Source of the DNA: an uncultured Pelagimonas sp.
GTDB lineage: Bacteria > Pseudomonadota > Alphaproteobacteria > Rhodobacterales > Rhodobacteraceae
Reading direction: 5' to 3'
Length of the DNA: 64,000 nucleotides
Assembly: GCA_947497905.1 (NCBI GenBank)
Contig: CANMIH010000002.1
Coordinates: forward strand, 620,001 to 684,000
Shown: piece by piece, positions 43,979 through 53,456 of the stretch
Numbering within the stretch: the first letter of the stretch is position 1
Layout of the letters: each line of letters opens with the position of its first letter
The notes under the pieces: generated by a model
The model's database searches: none
The model's input: only the letters and a program-made list of their open reading frames with translations
Told to the model about the DNA's origin: nothing
Position numbers and translations under genes: made by a program

Positions 43979-44786
43979 TGGCCAGCTCCTTCGAACGCTC
44001 AGTTGCTGCGCCGACCGTGGCGCGGATCAGCGGAGGCAGGCCCTCGTCTTCGTTCATCAAAACCTCAAGACCGGCCTGCGTTGTGCCATTGGGAGACGTG
44101 ACGTTTTTGCGCAATTGGGCCGGTGTTTCCTCGGCTTGCATCGCCAAGGCTCCGGCCCCGGCCACGGTGGCTTTGGCCAGAGCCATGGCAAGATCGCGGG
44201 CCAGGCCCTGTGCTTCACCGGCGGCGGCCATACATTCGATCAGATGAAAGACATAGGCCGGGCCCGAACCGCTGACGCCAGTGACGGCATCAATCTGGCT
44301 TTCGGCCTCCAGACGCACCACCTGACCGACGGCGGATAGAAGCGCCTCGGCCATGTCCAGCTTGGTGTCGTCAGATTTGGCGTTGCCGATCATCGCAGTG
44401 ATCCCCTGACCAACAGCGGCAGGGGTGTTTGGCATGGCGCGAATGATGGGGGTTTGGTCGCCTAGAATATCCTCGTAGGTGCCAATGGAAATACCTGCGG
44501 CGACAGACAGGAAGGTTGTTGTGCCATTTCCCAAAGCCTGCAGCGCGGGCAGCGCATCTTGCATCATCTGCGGTTTGACAGCGATCAGAACGATGGCCGG
44601 ATCGGCGGGCAGGCCTTCGTTGATATGCACACCCTGCGCCTTGAGCCAGTCCGAAGGGCGGGGATCCTGAACCCACACCGAGCCTGCGGGCAATCCACGC
44701 GCCAACCAGCCCTCAAGCATGGCTGACCCCATCTTGCCGCAGCCCAACAACACCAATCCGCGCTGTGCGATTTCACCGTCTTGCAT
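43971..44786 (-). CDS. proC: Pyrroline-5-carboxylate reductase
   Basis: Last step of proline synthesis, reducing 1-pyrroline-5-carboxylate with NADPH. The 271 residues have the Rossmann [24 protein letters not shown], the [14 protein letters not shown] segment and [10 protein letters not shown], all hallmarks, and the C-terminal signature [21 protein letters not shown] use the second ATG (44786), five bases from the GGAGG; the one at 44789 is too close. It is the first gene of the proC-csaA-dehydrogenase group. A terminator of the upstream YbjN gene lies at 44820. Confidence 0.95.
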   Translation of the reverse strand: MQDGEIAQRGLVLLGCGKMGSAMLEGWLARGLPAGSVWVQDPRPSDWLKAQGVHINEGLPADPAIVLIAVKPQMMQDALPALQALGNGTTTFLSVAAGISIGTYEDILGDQTPIIRAMPNTPAAVGQGITAMIGNAKSDDTKLDMAEALLSAVGQVVRLEAESQIDAVTGVSGSGPAYVFHLIECMAAAGEAQGLARDLAMALAKATVAGAGALAMQAEETPAQLRKNVTSPNGTTQAGLEVLMNEDEGLPPLIRATVGAATERSKELANG

Positions 44787-44819
44787 CATATCCTCCGTCC
44801 GATGATCCGGACCTAATCA

Positions 44820-44853
44820 AAAACAAAAGACCGCTGCAATGCGCGGCGGTCTT
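44820..44853 (-). terminator. Terminator downstream of the YbjN-like gene
   Basis: AAGACCGC / GCGGTCTT arms with an 11-nt loop; on the minus strand it ends in TTTTGTTTTT, directly before proC. Confidence 0.8.
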
Positions 44854-44906
44854 CTTCTCGTCCAAATTCTATCCGGCGTGCCTTTGAGACCTCCGAATGG
44901 GCGCTC

Positions 44907-45407
44907 TCAGGCGCGGCCATAGGCCTCTGCGATGGCGATTTTAAGCGCTTCGTCAGCCGTTTTATCCGTCCACGCCATGAGCTGGAATGCGGGATAGTAC
45001 CGTTCGCAGCTCAGAACCGCCGCGTTGATCAGCGTATCAATCTGCTCAGAACTGGCAAAATTGCCTCCCGCCAGTACGAGGCCATATTTGTAAACCATCA
45101 GCTTGGCATCGGACCAATAGCTGAAGGCCCCGGCCCAACACTGGTCATTCACTGCGTTCAATCCCTCATAAAGGACACCCATGCGCTCGGCTGAGGGTTC
45201 CATATCAAAGGTGCAGATCATACGCAGCGTTTCATCATACTCGGACCAAGCAAGCGTGATGGAGTAGGTGCGCCATTGCCCCTCGACGGACATGGCAATC
45301 TGATCATCCGCAAGACGGTCGAACTCCCACGCGTTATGCGCGGCAATATGTTCGACGATGTCGATGGGATGCAGATCATCCCCTACAAAATGTTCCGACA
45401 CGGCCAT
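44907..45407 (-). CDS. YbjN domain-containing protein
   Basis: 166-residue cytoplasmic protein of the YbjN family (DUF, type III secretion chaperone-like fold). It has HIAAHNAWEFDRLADDQIAMSVEGQW at the N-terminus and YYPAFQLMAWTDKTADEAL near the end. YbjN is a stress-responsive regulator of motility and related functions in E. coli, but the exact role in alphaproteobacteria is unknown. The ATG at 45407 is the natural start. Its promoter lies in the divergent region with citF, which holds two inverted repeats. Confidence 0.85.
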   Translation of the reverse strand: MAVSEHFVGDDLHPIDIVEHIAAHNAWEFDRLADDQIAMSVEGQWRTYSITLAWSEYDETLRMICTFDMEPSAERMGVLYEGLNAVNDQCWAGAFSYWSDAKLMVYKYGLVLAGGNFASSEQIDTLINAAVLSCERYYPAFQLMAWTDKTADEALKIAIAEAYGRA

Positions 45408-45480
45408 GGCAGCCACCTCAATTTGATTTTGCGCTGGTGGAAAGCAGCTCCCCCAGTGCTTGCCTACTGCTCTACAGGCG

Positions 45481-45513
45481 GCGGATTGTCCGCTCGACCT
45501 TACCATATATGGT
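45481..45513. promoter_or_regulatory. Two inverted repeats in the YbjN-citF divergent region
   Basis: GCGGA-TTG-TCCGC (45481-45493) and the perfect 12-bp palindrome ACCATATATGGT (45502-45513) lie 8 bp apart, between the divergent starts at 45407 and 45569. Either could be an operator for citF or the YbjN gene; the regulator is unknown. Confidence 0.5.
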
Positions 45514-45568
45514 GCCTGTGCCTAAGGGGGTAAGTAAAGCGATATTTTCCTGGCCCCCACATTAAGTT

Positions 45569-47128
45569 GTGGATGAATTCGACCGGGTAGCAGGATATAG
45601 ATTGGCAGACCGCTGGATGCCCCGGCTACCCTTCAAGGGTCATCGTGACAAGCGGGGCTGGTGCATATTGTTTGGGATAACTCATTCCATCCCCAAGAAT
45701 TTTCAAGTTTCCCGCAAAAGGTGTGGTGATGTGTTGATGGATCTAAAAGCGCTGGAAGAGAGCATTGAACGCGCCGAACTTCGCGATGGTGCAACGCTGT
45801 CGTTTCATCATCACCTGCGAAATGGCGATGCCGTGCTGAATGGGGTTCTGGCGGCCTGTGCCGGGCGTGGGTTGAAAGATTTACACGTCGCCGCCAGTTC
45901 CATCTTTCCTGTGCATGCCCCTTTGGTTGACCATATTCAGGAAGGTGTTGTCAGTCGGATCAGTACCGGATTTGTCTCTGGCCCTGTCGCGCAGGCGATT
46001 AGTCACGGGATGCTACCAAATGCGGTGCGATTGCAGACCCATGGTGGGCGCGCCCGTGAGATTGATGAGGGTGAGCTTGTGATAGATGCTGCTTTTGTTG
46101 CGGCGTCCTCTGTTGATCATGCGGGTAATTTAAGCGGGCGGGTTGGTCCGCGCGCCTTTGGGGCGATGGGATACCCACAATCTGACGTCCGGGCTGCCCG
46201 CTGGGTGACGGGTGTGACAGACCACCTATCACCGCACTTACCGGAGGATGTCCCGGCGCTCCACGTGAATCACGTGGCGTTGGTGGATCAGATCGGCGAC
46301 CCATCCGGGATTTCTAGCGGAACCACGCGACCAGCAACGGATGATGTGAGCCGGGCGATCGGGGAGATGGCGGCACGGGTGATTGCCCACAGTGGGGTCT
46401 TGCGAGCGGGCTTTAATTTTCAAACTGGGGCAGGGGGCGTGTCGCTGGTGGCCGCGCGGGCCGTAGGGTGCGAGATGGCGCGGCAGGGCATTCAAGGTGG
46501 ATTTGCCAGCGGTGGCATAACCGGGACGCAGGTTGATTTGCTGCTGGCCGGTTTGTTTACTCATCTGCGTGACGTGCAATGTTTTGATCTCGCTGCGGTG
46601 CGCTCTATTCAAAACAATCCGTGTCACCAAATGATGTCGGCTGCAGAATATGCGGGGCCTCATGTCGACAACACAGTCAATGAACTCAGCGCAGTAATCC
46701 TCGGCGCCGCAGAGGTTGATCTAGAGTTCAACATCAATGTCACCTCACGCGCAGATGGCGTTTTGATCGGGGGTTCAGGGGGGCATGCGGATACGGCCGA
46801 AGGTGCGGATCTGACTGTGATCACCACACGTCTCTGCGCCGCGGGCTTTGCCAAGATCGTGCCAAAGGTGGGCTGCGTGACAACTCCGGGTCAGCATGTG
46901 GATGTGGTTGTAACCGAAGTGGGGGTCGCCGTGCATCCAGACCGGGTTGAATTGGAGGATAGGCTGCGTGCGGCTGGTGTGCCGGTTGTAACGATTGAGG
47001 ACCTGCATCGCTGTGCCGACAGTCAGGCGAGCCAACAGCGCCCGCGTTTAGAGGAGACGCGCATTGTTGCAGAGAGCTTCGATCGACATGGCAGTTTGCG
47101 CGATGTCGTGCGCGCGGTTGTGCGTTAG
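45569..47128 (+). CDS. citF: Citrate lyase alpha subunit (CitF), solitary
   Basis: CitF is the acetyl-ACP:citrate transferase subunit of citrate lyase. The protein has DGATLSFHHHLRNGDAVLNGVL, QTGAGGVSLVAARAVG, FASGGITGTQVDLLLAGL and IGGSGGHADTAEGADLTVIT, as in CitF of enterics. I keep the GTG at 45569 (519 aa) because it gives the usual CitF length and includes a RKRCGDVL segment comparable to the conserved cysteine region before SLDAAI in E. coli; an ATG at 45737 would give 464 aa. No citE, citD, citC or citX is beside it, which is odd since the lyase is a complex. Its beta partner may be elsewhere in the genome. Confidence 0.85.
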   Translation: MDEFDRVAGYRLADRWMPRLPFKGHRDKRGWCILFGITHSIPKNFQVSRKRCGDVLMDLKALEESIERAELRDGATLSFHHHLRNGDAVLNGVLAACAGRGLKDLHVAASSIFPVHAPLVDHIQEGVVSRISTGFVSGPVAQAISHGMLPNAVRLQTHGGRAREIDEGELVIDAAFVAASSVDHAGNLSGRVGPRAFGAMGYPQSDVRAARWVTGVTDHLSPHLPEDVPALHVNHVALVDQIGDPSGISSGTTRPATDDVSRAIGEMAARVIAHSGVLRAGFNFQTGAGGVSLVAARAVGCEMARQGIQGGFASGGITGTQVDLLLAGLFTHLRDVQCFDLAAVRSIQNNPCHQMMSAAEYAGPHVDNTVNELSAVILGAAEVDLEFNINVTSRADGVLIGGSGGHADTAEGADLTVITTRLCAAGFAKIVPKVGCVTTPGQHVDVVVTEVGVAVHPDRVELEDRLRAAGVPVVTIEDLHRCADSQASQQRPRLEETRIVAESFDRHGSLRDVVRAVVR

Positions 47129-47646
47129 GATATAACCGCGTTGCCGGAACAGATCTGGTCAATTTCACGCGTGCTGGGCTGGCTCAGAACGTCAAATTGC
47201 TGTCGGGCGATCGTAGCGCCGTCCTGAAGTATGCGAAACTCCCAATGCCCCGGCACCAGCTCATGGGGGTACTCGAAGGTAAAAACATTGAGCGACGGTC
47301 GGTCCGGGTTCAACGCAGCATCCCAACGTTGTTCGGTCACCTGATTTTGTCCCATTGGCGGATGGGATACGGAGATTTCGATCCGCTGTGGCGGTGTTTC
47401 GTCAGTAAATTCCGCGCGGATGCCAAAGCTGAGGCCTAGTTGGGCTGGGATTTGGGTGGTGATAACGTCAAAACGCCGATCCTGATTGATCAGATTGATC
47501 CGGCCCAGTTCCGTCTCTGGCGCGCTGCGTTCTCCTTGCGGTGCCAGCTCACAAATCACGCCGTATTCCAGCGTAACTCCGGCAGCCGCAGCTGCATTTG
47601 CCCAGAGAAGCGCGAGTGTCGTATATGTCAGTGTCATTAAGCGCAT
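47125..47646 (-). CDS. DUF3859 exported protein
   Basis: 173 residues. A Sec signal peptide ends near ANAAAAAG (about residue 23); the mature part contains YGVICELAPQG and VFTFEYPHELVPGHWEFRILQDG, features I associate with DUF3859. Predicted periplasmic, function unknown. I start at the ATG at 47646, with one at 47637 as an alternative. Convergent with citF, overlapping its stop by 3 bp. No clear ribosome binding site. Confidence 0.75.
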   Translation of the reverse strand: MRLMTLTYTTLALLWANAAAAAGVTLEYGVICELAPQGERSAPETELGRINLINQDRRFDVITTQIPAQLGLSFGIRAEFTDETPPQRIEISVSHPPMGQNQVTEQRWDAALNPDRPSLNVFTFEYPHELVPGHWEFRILQDGATIARQQFDVLSQPSTREIDQICSGNAVIS

Positions 47647-47702
47647 GAGGATAACATGGGTGTGCCTCTGTGCGTGCAAAAGGTGGTAATCTTGGTTGGC
47701 AT

Positions 47703-47736
47703 GAAAAAAGGCCCCGTTCCAAGAACGAGGCCTTTG
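47703..47736 (-). terminator. Terminator downstream of pckA
   Basis: AAAGGCCtCGTTC / GAACGgGGCCTTT, one mismatch, on the minus strand followed by TTTTTT; it lies 20 bp after the pckA stop. Confidence 0.85.
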
Positions 47737-47755
47737 AAAATTTCGGTCGCTGAGA

Positions 47756-49354
47756 TCAGCCGATGGCAACGGCCTTCACGTCGTCATCGATAAAAGGCAC
47801 ATACTGGGCAAAGTTGTCGGCAAACATCTGAACAAGCTTCTGAGCCTGTGCATCATAGGCCGCTTTGTCTTCCCAGGTCTTGCGCGGATCCAGCAGAAGC
47901 TCAGGCACGCCTTCGACCGAAACGGGCACTTCGAAGCCAAAGTTGTTGTCGGTGCGATAGGTGGCGGTGTTGAGCGAGCCGTTCAGCGCAGCGGTGAGCA
48001 GGGCACGGGTTGCCTTGATCGGCATACGCGACCCGGTGCCATAGGCGCCACCGGTCCAGCCGGTGTTGACCAGCCAGCAGGTTGCACCGTGTTTGGCGAT
48101 CTTGTCACGCAGCAGATTGCCGTAGGCCTCTGGACGGCGAGGCATGAATGGCGCGCCGAAACAGGTCGAGAACGTGGGTTCGGGCTCGGTTACGCCGCGC
48201 TCAGTCCCAGCCACTTTTGAGGTGAAGCCCGACAGGAAGTGGTACATCGCCTGTGCTGGGGTCAAACGCGCGATCGGAGGCAGAACCCCAAAGGCGTCAC
48301 AGGTCAGCATGATGATGTTTTTCGGATGTCCACCCAAGGCAGTCTTCGACGCATTCGAAATATAGTGCAGCGGGTAGGCGCAGCGCATATTGGCGGTCAG
48401 GCTGTCATCTTCGAAATCGAGATCACGTGTCTCTTCATCGTAGACCATGTTTTCGATCACGGTGCCGAACTTTTCGGTGGTCGCGTAGATTTCGGGCTCG
48501 GCATCTGCAGACAGGTTGATGGTTTTGGCGTAGCAGCCCCCTTCAAAGTTGAAGGTGCCACGATCCGACCAGCCATGTTCATCGTCGCCGATCAAGACAC
48601 GATCCGGGTCGGCCGACAGTGTGGTTTTTCCGGTGCCAGATAGGCCAAAGAAAACGGCAGTGTCGATTGGGTTGCCCACGGCATGGTTGGCCGAGCAGTG
48701 CATCGGCATGATGCCTTTTTCTGGCAGCAGGTAGTTCAGAAGCGTGAAGACCGATTTCTTGTTTTCACCCGCGTATTGGGTGTTGGCGATCAGGATCATC
48801 TTCTTGTCGAAGTTCATCGTGATCACGGTTTCGCTGCGACAATCATGTTTGGCCGGGTCCGCTTTGAAGCTCGGGCAGTTGATGATGGTCCAGTCGGCCT
48901 CATAGCTGTCCAGATCTTCCCGATCCGGGCGGCGCAGCAGGTGGCGGATGAACAGGTTGTGCCAGGCTAGTTCCGAAATCACGCGGACATCCACGGCATT
49001 GGCTGGGTCTGCACCACCCACCAGGTCCTGCACGTAGTAGTCTTTGCCTTTCATGTGCTCAAGCATGTCGGCAAGCAATGCGTCAAACCCTTCAGGGCTC
49101 TGAGCGCGGTTGTTGTCCCACCAGATGTTGTCAGCGACACTGTCGGTTTTGACAATGTGCTTATCTTTTGGCGAACGACCGGTGAACTGACCGGTTGTCA
49201 CCAGAAATGATCCACCTTTGCCAAGAGAGCCTTCGCCACGTTTCAGAGCGGCTTCGATCAGCGCAGGCTCCATGAGGTTGTAATAGACATTGCCCAGCCC
49301 CTCGATCCCTTGATCTTCAAGCCGGAATTGCGGGTTTACCCGTCCAAATGTCAT
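47756..49354 (-). CDS. pckA: Phosphoenolpyruvate carboxykinase (ATP)
   Basis: Converts oxaloacetate and ATP to PEP and CO2, the committed step of gluconeogenesis. 532 residues, the usual size. The kinase-1a P-loop LSGTGKTTL is at 239-247, the substrate-binding TGRSPKDK at 58-65, the metal-binding HAVGN near 224, and the second kinase motif IGDDEHGW just after the P-loop. The ATG has AGGAGC upstream. It is divergent from chvI. In alphaproteobacteria pckA is known to be positively controlled by the ChvI-ChvG system and to lie next to it. The promoter region has direct repeats described separately. Confidence 0.98.
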   Translation of the reverse strand: MTFGRVNPQFRLEDQGIEGLGNVYYNLMEPALIEAALKRGEGSLGKGGSFLVTTGQFTGRSPKDKHIVKTDSVADNIWWDNNRAQSPEGFDALLADMLEHMKGKDYYVQDLVGGADPANAVDVRVISELAWHNLFIRHLLRRPDREDLDSYEADWTIINCPSFKADPAKHDCRSETVITMNFDKKMILIANTQYAGENKKSVFTLLNYLLPEKGIMPMHCSANHAVGNPIDTAVFFGLSGTGKTTLSADPDRVLIGDDEHGWSDRGTFNFEGGCYAKTINLSADAEPEIYATTEKFGTVIENMVYDEETRDLDFEDDSLTANMRCAYPLHYISNASKTALGGHPKNIIMLTCDAFGVLPPIARLTPAQAMYHFLSGFTSKVAGTERGVTEPEPTFSTCFGAPFMPRRPEAYGNLLRDKIAKHGATCWLVNTGWTGGAYGTGSRMPIKATRALLTAALNGSLNTATYRTDNNFGFEVPVSVEGVPELLLDPRKTWEDKAAYDAQAQKLVQMFADNFAQYVPFIDDDVKAVAIG

Positions 49355-49465
49355 TTGCTTGCTCCTGTAGCAGCGCTGTTCAAGTCATAGGCTGTCAGCC
49401 CTAGGCTGGCCGTGAAATGTCTTTAACATGCCGCTTTCCCCAGTGAACAGGACGGAAAAGCACGG

Positions 49466-49495
49466 TTAGCGATAGCAGTTTTGGGTTTAGCGATA
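49466..49495. promoter_or_regulatory. Direct repeats TTAGCGATA, 21 bp apart
   Basis: TTAGCGATA occurs at 49466-49474 and 49487-49495, 21 bp start to start (two helical turns). This geometry is usual for OmpR/PhoB-type response regulators such as ChvI, and the site lies 112-141 bp upstream of pckA and about 185-215 bp upstream of chvI. Identity as a ChvI site is inference. Confidence 0.55.
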
Positions 49496-49560
49496 CCAAA
49501 GCGAAAGCTTGCCGACCTTCGGATAGCGTCAGGTGAGACATTTTAGTCATTCCTTATCAG

Positions 49561-49574
49561 ATTTCGTCCGAAAT
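49561..49574. promoter_or_regulatory. 14-bp palindrome ATTTCG-TC-CGAAAT
   Basis: A perfect 6-bp inverted repeat with a 2-bp centre, 107 bp upstream of the chvI start. A second candidate operator in the same region, of different symmetry from the direct repeats. Confidence 0.45.
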
Positions 49575-49680
49575 GTGGCAATGACGGTAGTCTGATTCGT
49601 GGTTGGGGATTGTTGTAAAGCATCAATTGACCCATACTGGCCAAAAAAACAGGCAACCAGAGCAGTATAAGGAATGCCCC

Positions 49681-50382
49681 ATGTCGAAAATCGCCCTTGT
49701 GGACGATGACAGGAATATCCTGACATCGGTTTCGATGACTCTTGAGGCTGAGGGCTTCGAGGTCGAGACATATAATGACGGCCAAGCCGCGCTTGATGCG
49801 TTTAACAAAAAGATGCCGGACATGGCTGTGTTCGACATCAAGATGCCACGCATGGATGGTATGGATTTGTTGCAGCGTGTGCGTCAGACGTCGAAGATGC
49901 CCGTTATTTTCCTGACATCCAAAGATGACGAGATCGACGAGGTTCTTGGCCTGCGCATGGGCGCCGATGATTACGTTAAAAAGCCTTTCTCTCAGCGTCT
50001 TCTGGTCGAACGTATTCGTGCATTGCTGCGCCGCCAAGAAGCTGTGGCGGGCGAGATTGTTGCCGATACCGAAGAAACAAAGCTGATGACCCGTGGGTCG
50101 CTGACCATGGATCCATTGCGCCATGCAGTGACCTGGAAAGGCAAAGACGTGTCGCTGACCGTCACCGAATTCCTGTTGTTGCAGGCATTGGCGCAGCGCC
50201 CCGGCTTTGTGAAATCGCGCGACCAGCTGATGGACGTGGCCTATGACGATCAGGTCTATGTGGATGACCGGACAATCGACAGCCATATCAAACGTCTTCG
50301 CAAGAAGATGCGCGGCGTAGATGGTGATTTTTCTGCCATCGAAACGCTGTATGGTATCGGGTATCGTTACAACGAAGAATAA
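49681..50382 (+). CDS. chvI: ChvI response regulator (OmpR family)
   Basis: 233-residue regulator of the ChvG-ChvI (ExoS-ChvI) pair, which controls acid and envelope response, exopolysaccharide, motility and carbon metabolism in alphaproteobacteria. The receiver has LVDDDRNIL, the phosphoacceptor D52 in [11 protein letters not shown]79 in FLTSKDD and K101 in YVKKPF. The C-terminal OmpR winged helix has [26 protein letters not shown] and [14 protein letters not shown]. The ATG follows AAGGAATG-type RBS. It is 4 bp upstream of chvG. Confidence 0.97.
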   Translation: MSKIALVDDDRNILTSVSMTLEAEGFEVETYNDGQAALDAFNKKMPDMAVFDIKMPRMDGMDLLQRVRQTSKMPVIFLTSKDDEIDEVLGLRMGADDYVKKPFSQRLLVERIRALLRRQEAVAGEIVADTEETKLMTRGSLTMDPLRHAVTWKGKDVSLTVTEFLLLQALAQRPGFVKSRDQLMDVAYDDQVYVDDRTIDSHIKRLRKKMRGVDGDFSAIETLYGIGYRYNEE

Positions 50383-50385
50383 CCC

Positions 50386-52110
50386 ATGGCATTTGCCGAA
50401 CGGATGTCGATGCGAAAGCAACCCGAAGAAGATCGCCGGGATGCCGATGTTGTTTTGGGGGACGATTGGGTCGCCCCGGACAGCACGGTCGAGAAAGAGC
50501 TGCGTGATACGCGGGCTCGGCGAAGCGTGTTTTCTCTTAATCGATCGCCCCTGACCCGCAAAATCATCACGTTCAACCTGATCGCGCTCAACGTTCTGGT
50601 CGCGGGAATTCTATGGCTGAATTCCTCGCGCGATACATTGGCGGTGCAACAGGTCAACGGGTTGCAGTCCGACGTCGAGTTGATCGCGGATGTTTTTGAA
50701 GCCCAGCTGACTCCCGGAGAGCCGACCACGCTTGGCACGGCTGATGGGTTGGATGTGGCGTCTCTTGTCGCGGGTTTGGACCTGCGCGATGGGATGCAGC
50801 TTTTGATCTACGACACGGCGGGTTTTCTTGTCGGTGAAGCCAAGGGCAATCTGGGCCCAGTTATGTCTGCCAATGGCGACGATGGGCAGCCCACTTTGAT
50901 TTCGGACTTTTTGAATGGGGTCTGGACCGGCGTTGCCGGGATGTTCACCTATTTCCAGCCGCAGCCCGAACTGATCTTGGAAGACAAATTGCGCCGCATG
51001 ATCGAGCAGGGGGATGCAAGCGAAACGCGGGTCATCTCCGGGCGTGGTTCTGAGGGTGAAACTCTGTTTCACGCCTTTTCTCCGATCCGCCAAGGGAGCG
51101 CGGTTCTGGGAACCGTGGCCTTGGTGTCGACCGCCGCGGAGATTGACGCAGCTGTGAGTGCCGAACGCGAGCGGGTCTTGCAGATGTTTGTCATTGCGAC
51201 GCTGGTCTCTATCGGTCTGAGCCTTGTCTTGGCTTCAACCATTGCCAATCCGATTTCGGATCTTGCAGATGCAGCTGAGATTGGCCGGGACCGCAACAAA
51301 CGCAATGTGGCGCCGGGTCGGATCCGTATTCCGGATCTGACGGCGCGTCCGGATGAGATTGGGCGCCTCTCTGGTGCGCTGCGTGGGATGGTTTCGGCGC
51401 TTTACGACCGGATCGACAGCAACGAACAATTTGCCGCCGATGTCGCACATGAGATCAAAAACCCTTTGGCCAGTTTGCGCTCGGCTGTCGGGTCGTTGCG
51501 GATGGTCAAAAAAGAGGATCACCGGGTCAAACTTTTGGACGTTATTGAACATGATGTCCGCCGCTTGGACCGTTTGGTCAGCGACATTTCAAATGCATCG
51601 CGTTTGGATTCGGAGCTGGTCAAAGAGGAAGAGCAAGAGTTCAACCTGATGGAGATGCTCGGAAACCTGTCCGAGTTTCTGGGTGAGGATGCTCGGCAAA
51701 AGGGGGTCGAGTTTATCTCGGATCTTCCCTCTGGGCCGATCACGATCCAGGGTCTTGAGCCGCGACTGGCGCAGGTGTTTGTCAATCTGATCACCAATGC
51801 CATCAGCTTTTGCGAAGACGGAGATGCCATCCGGGTATGGGCGCGTCGGCGTGACAACCGCATTCTTGTTGTGGTCGAAGATACGGGGCCAGGAATTCCT
51901 GAAGAAGCGCTTCAGAAGATCTTCAAACGGTTCTATACCTCACGCCCTCAGTCTGATTTTGGCAACAACTCGGGCCTTGGGCTGGCAATCTCGAAACAGA
52001 TTGTCGAAGCGCATGGTGGCGTGATCTGGGCTGAAAACATTCGACCAACCGAGGCTGATGTCACCTCCGAGCCGCTGGGTGCCCGGTTTGTGGTCGGTCT
52101 GCCAATCTGA
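50386..52110 (+). CDS. chvG: ChvG sensor histidine kinase
   Basis: 574-residue membrane kinase paired with ChvI. Two membrane segments (about 60-78 and 267-285) flank a periplasmic sensor domain of about 190 residues, followed by a HAMP linker, the H-box with H355 in AADVAHEIKNPLAS, N-box LITNAISFCEDG, and G1/G2 boxes DTGPGIPEEALQKIFKRFYT and NSGLGLAISKQI. The first in-frame ATG is at 50386, with possible internal starts at 50404 and 50410. The next gene, hprK, begins 2 bp after the stop. Confidence 0.95.
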   Translation: MAFAERMSMRKQPEEDRRDADVVLGDDWVAPDSTVEKELRDTRARRSVFSLNRSPLTRKIITFNLIALNVLVAGILWLNSSRDTLAVQQVNGLQSDVELIADVFEAQLTPGEPTTLGTADGLDVASLVAGLDLRDGMQLLIYDTAGFLVGEAKGNLGPVMSANGDDGQPTLISDFLNGVWTGVAGMFTYFQPQPELILEDKLRRMIEQGDASETRVISGRGSEGETLFHAFSPIRQGSAVLGTVALVSTAAEIDAAVSAERERVLQMFVIATLVSIGLSLVLASTIANPISDLADAAEIGRDRNKRNVAPGRIRIPDLTARPDEIGRLSGALRGMVSALYDRIDSNEQFAADVAHEIKNPLASLRSAVGSLRMVKKEDHRVKLLDVIEHDVRRLDRLVSDISNASRLDSELVKEEEQEFNLMEMLGNLSEFLGEDARQKGVEFISDLPSGPITIQGLEPRLAQVFVNLITNAISFCEDGDAIRVWARRRDNRILVVVEDTGPGIPEEALQKIFKRFYTSRPQSDFGNNSGLGLAISKQIVEAHGGVIWAENIRPTEADVTSEPLGARFVVGLPI

Positions 52111-52112
52111 CC

Positions 52113-52523
52113 ATGATCCTGCACGCAACCACAGTGGCGGTGAACCAGCGGGGGTTGTTGATCAAAGGTGCGTCGGGCCGCGGGAAATCGGGTCTGGCGC
52201 TCCAGATGTTGGCGTTGGGCGCGTCGCTTGTTGCAGATGATCGCACCATTTTGGAAAACACGGGCGGTACTCTCTGGGCAACTTGCCCTGAGGGTTTGAC
52301 CGGTCTGATTGAAATGCGTGGGATAGGTCTGCTGAATGCCACACCTGCGGGGCGCACCCGTGTGGTCAGTGTTCTTGATTTGGACCAAGAAGAACCCGAT
52401 CGTCTGCCTCCGTTTCGCGAAACTACTCTTTTGGATGTCAATCTCCCCTTGCTTCACAATTGCGCGTCCCCCTATTTGGCTGCAGGCCTGATGCGCTATC
52501 TGATAGATGGCAGAAGGGAGTGA
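52113..52523 (+). CDS. hprK: HPr kinase/phosphorylase, short alphaproteobacterial form
   Basis: Phosphorylates HPr on its regulatory serine and can reverse it, linking carbon state to regulation. The 136 residues hold only the C-terminal catalytic domain: Walker A GASGRGKSGLAL (19-30) and the signature EMRGIGLLNA; the N-terminal domain of gram-positive HprK is absent, which is normal in this group. It is part of chvI-chvG-hprK-rapZ-manX-ptsH. The ATG is 2 bp after chvG. Confidence 0.93.
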   Translation: MILHATTVAVNQRGLLIKGASGRGKSGLALQMLALGASLVADDRTILENTGGTLWATCPEGLTGLIEMRGIGLLNATPAGRTRVVSVLDLDQEEPDRLPPFRETTLLDVNLPLLHNCASPYLAAGLMRYLIDGRRE

Positions 52524-52526
52524 CCC

Positions 52527-53456
52527 ATGGTTCAAAATGAGCAAGATCGGCAGCGCGTTGTGTTGGTCACCGGCCCTTCGGGCGCAGGGCGGACCACGGC
52601 TATCCGAGCGCTGGAGGACATGGGTTATGAAAGCATCGACAATATCCCGCTTAGTCTGATCCCAAGGTTGACCGATGTGAATGCGCCTCTGGCCCAGCCT
52701 CTGGCGCTTGGGATTGATGTGCGCAATCGGGATTTCTCGGCAGAAGGTTTGCTCGAACTACATGCGCGATTGATCGAACGCGCCTCTCTGAATGTCGAGC
52801 TTCTGTATTTGGATTGTCAGCCAGAGATCCTGTCGCGCCGGTTTTCCGAAACTCGTCGCAGGCACCCATTGGCTCCGCATGAGACACCTATGGACGGCAT
52901 TCTGCGGGAGATTGCGCTTCTGGATGGTGTGCGCGCGCGGGCTGACATTTTGATCGAGACCAGCGAATTGACTGTCCACGATCTCAAAGCTGAGATGGAC
53001 AATTGGTTTGCCCCCAAAACCGGACACTCGATGGCGGTGTCCGTGCAGAGCTACTCCTATAAACGAGGCATGCCGCAAGGCCTGGATGTTGCATTCGATT
53101 GTCGTTTCCTGCGCAATCCTCACTGGGATCCAAAGCTTAAGCCCTACACGGGGATGGATGCGGACGTTGTCGACTATATTGCGCAAGACGCCCGGCATGC
53201 GCCGTTTCTTGAACATGTGCTGAATCTGATTACATTCATGCTCCCGGCCTGTGTCGAAGAGGGCAAAGCGCATTTCACGGTTGGCTTTGGGTGTACCGGA
53301 GGGCAACACCGTTCGGTTGCGATGACCGAAAGCGTGGCGGCGGCTCTTGCACATGACGGTTGGCCGGTGTCAATAAGGCACCGCGAGCTGGAACGTCGGG
53401 GGCTTCGTGGAGCGTCCGATTCGAAAAAAGCTGGTCTTGGAAAGGGCGCACATTGA
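52527..53456 (+). CDS. rapZ: RapZ/YvcJ family nucleotide- and RNA-binding protein
   Basis: 309 residues. E. coli RapZ is an RNA-binding adaptor that controls glmS expression; in alphaproteobacteria it is always beside hprK and HPr. The N-terminal P-loop is GPSGAGRTTAIRALEDMGY with arginine at the usual lysine position of Walker A, a common variant in this group. The C-terminal domain has TVGFGCTGGQHRSV, the family hallmark, and a basic tail. It is 3 bp after the hprK stop, with AAGGGAG upstream, and its stop overlaps the TTG start of the EIIA gene. Confidence 0.95.
   Translation: MVQNEQDRQRVVLVTGPSGAGRTTAIRALEDMGYESIDNIPLSLIPRLTDVNAPLAQPLALGIDVRNRDFSAEGLLELHARLIERASLNVELLYLDCQPEILSRRFSETRRRHPLAPHETPMDGILREIALLDGVRARADILIETSELTVHDLKAEMDNWFAPKTGHSMAVSVQSYSYKRGMPQGLDVAFDCRFLRNPHWDPKLKPYTGMDADVVDYIAQDARHAPFLEHVLNLITFMLPACVEEGKAHFTVGFGCTGGQHRSVAMTESVAAALAHDGWPVSIRHRELERRGLRGASDSKKAGLGKGAH

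Larger units (their letters stand above)
49355..49680. other. pckA-chvI divergent regulatory region
   Basis: About 325 bp without a gene. It has a pair of 9-bp direct repeats (49466-49495) and a 14-bp palindrome (49561-49574), each listed separately. A weak -35/-10 pair for chvI is TTGTTG (49610-49615), 17 bp, CATACT (49633-49638). Confidence 0.45.

Noticed and set aside
45569-45736. Frameshift or truncation at the start of citF
   Set aside because: The frame is open from a GTG at 45569 and covers the expected CitF N-terminus, including a cysteine region comparable to E. coli, so the gene looks intact; only the choice of start is uncertain.
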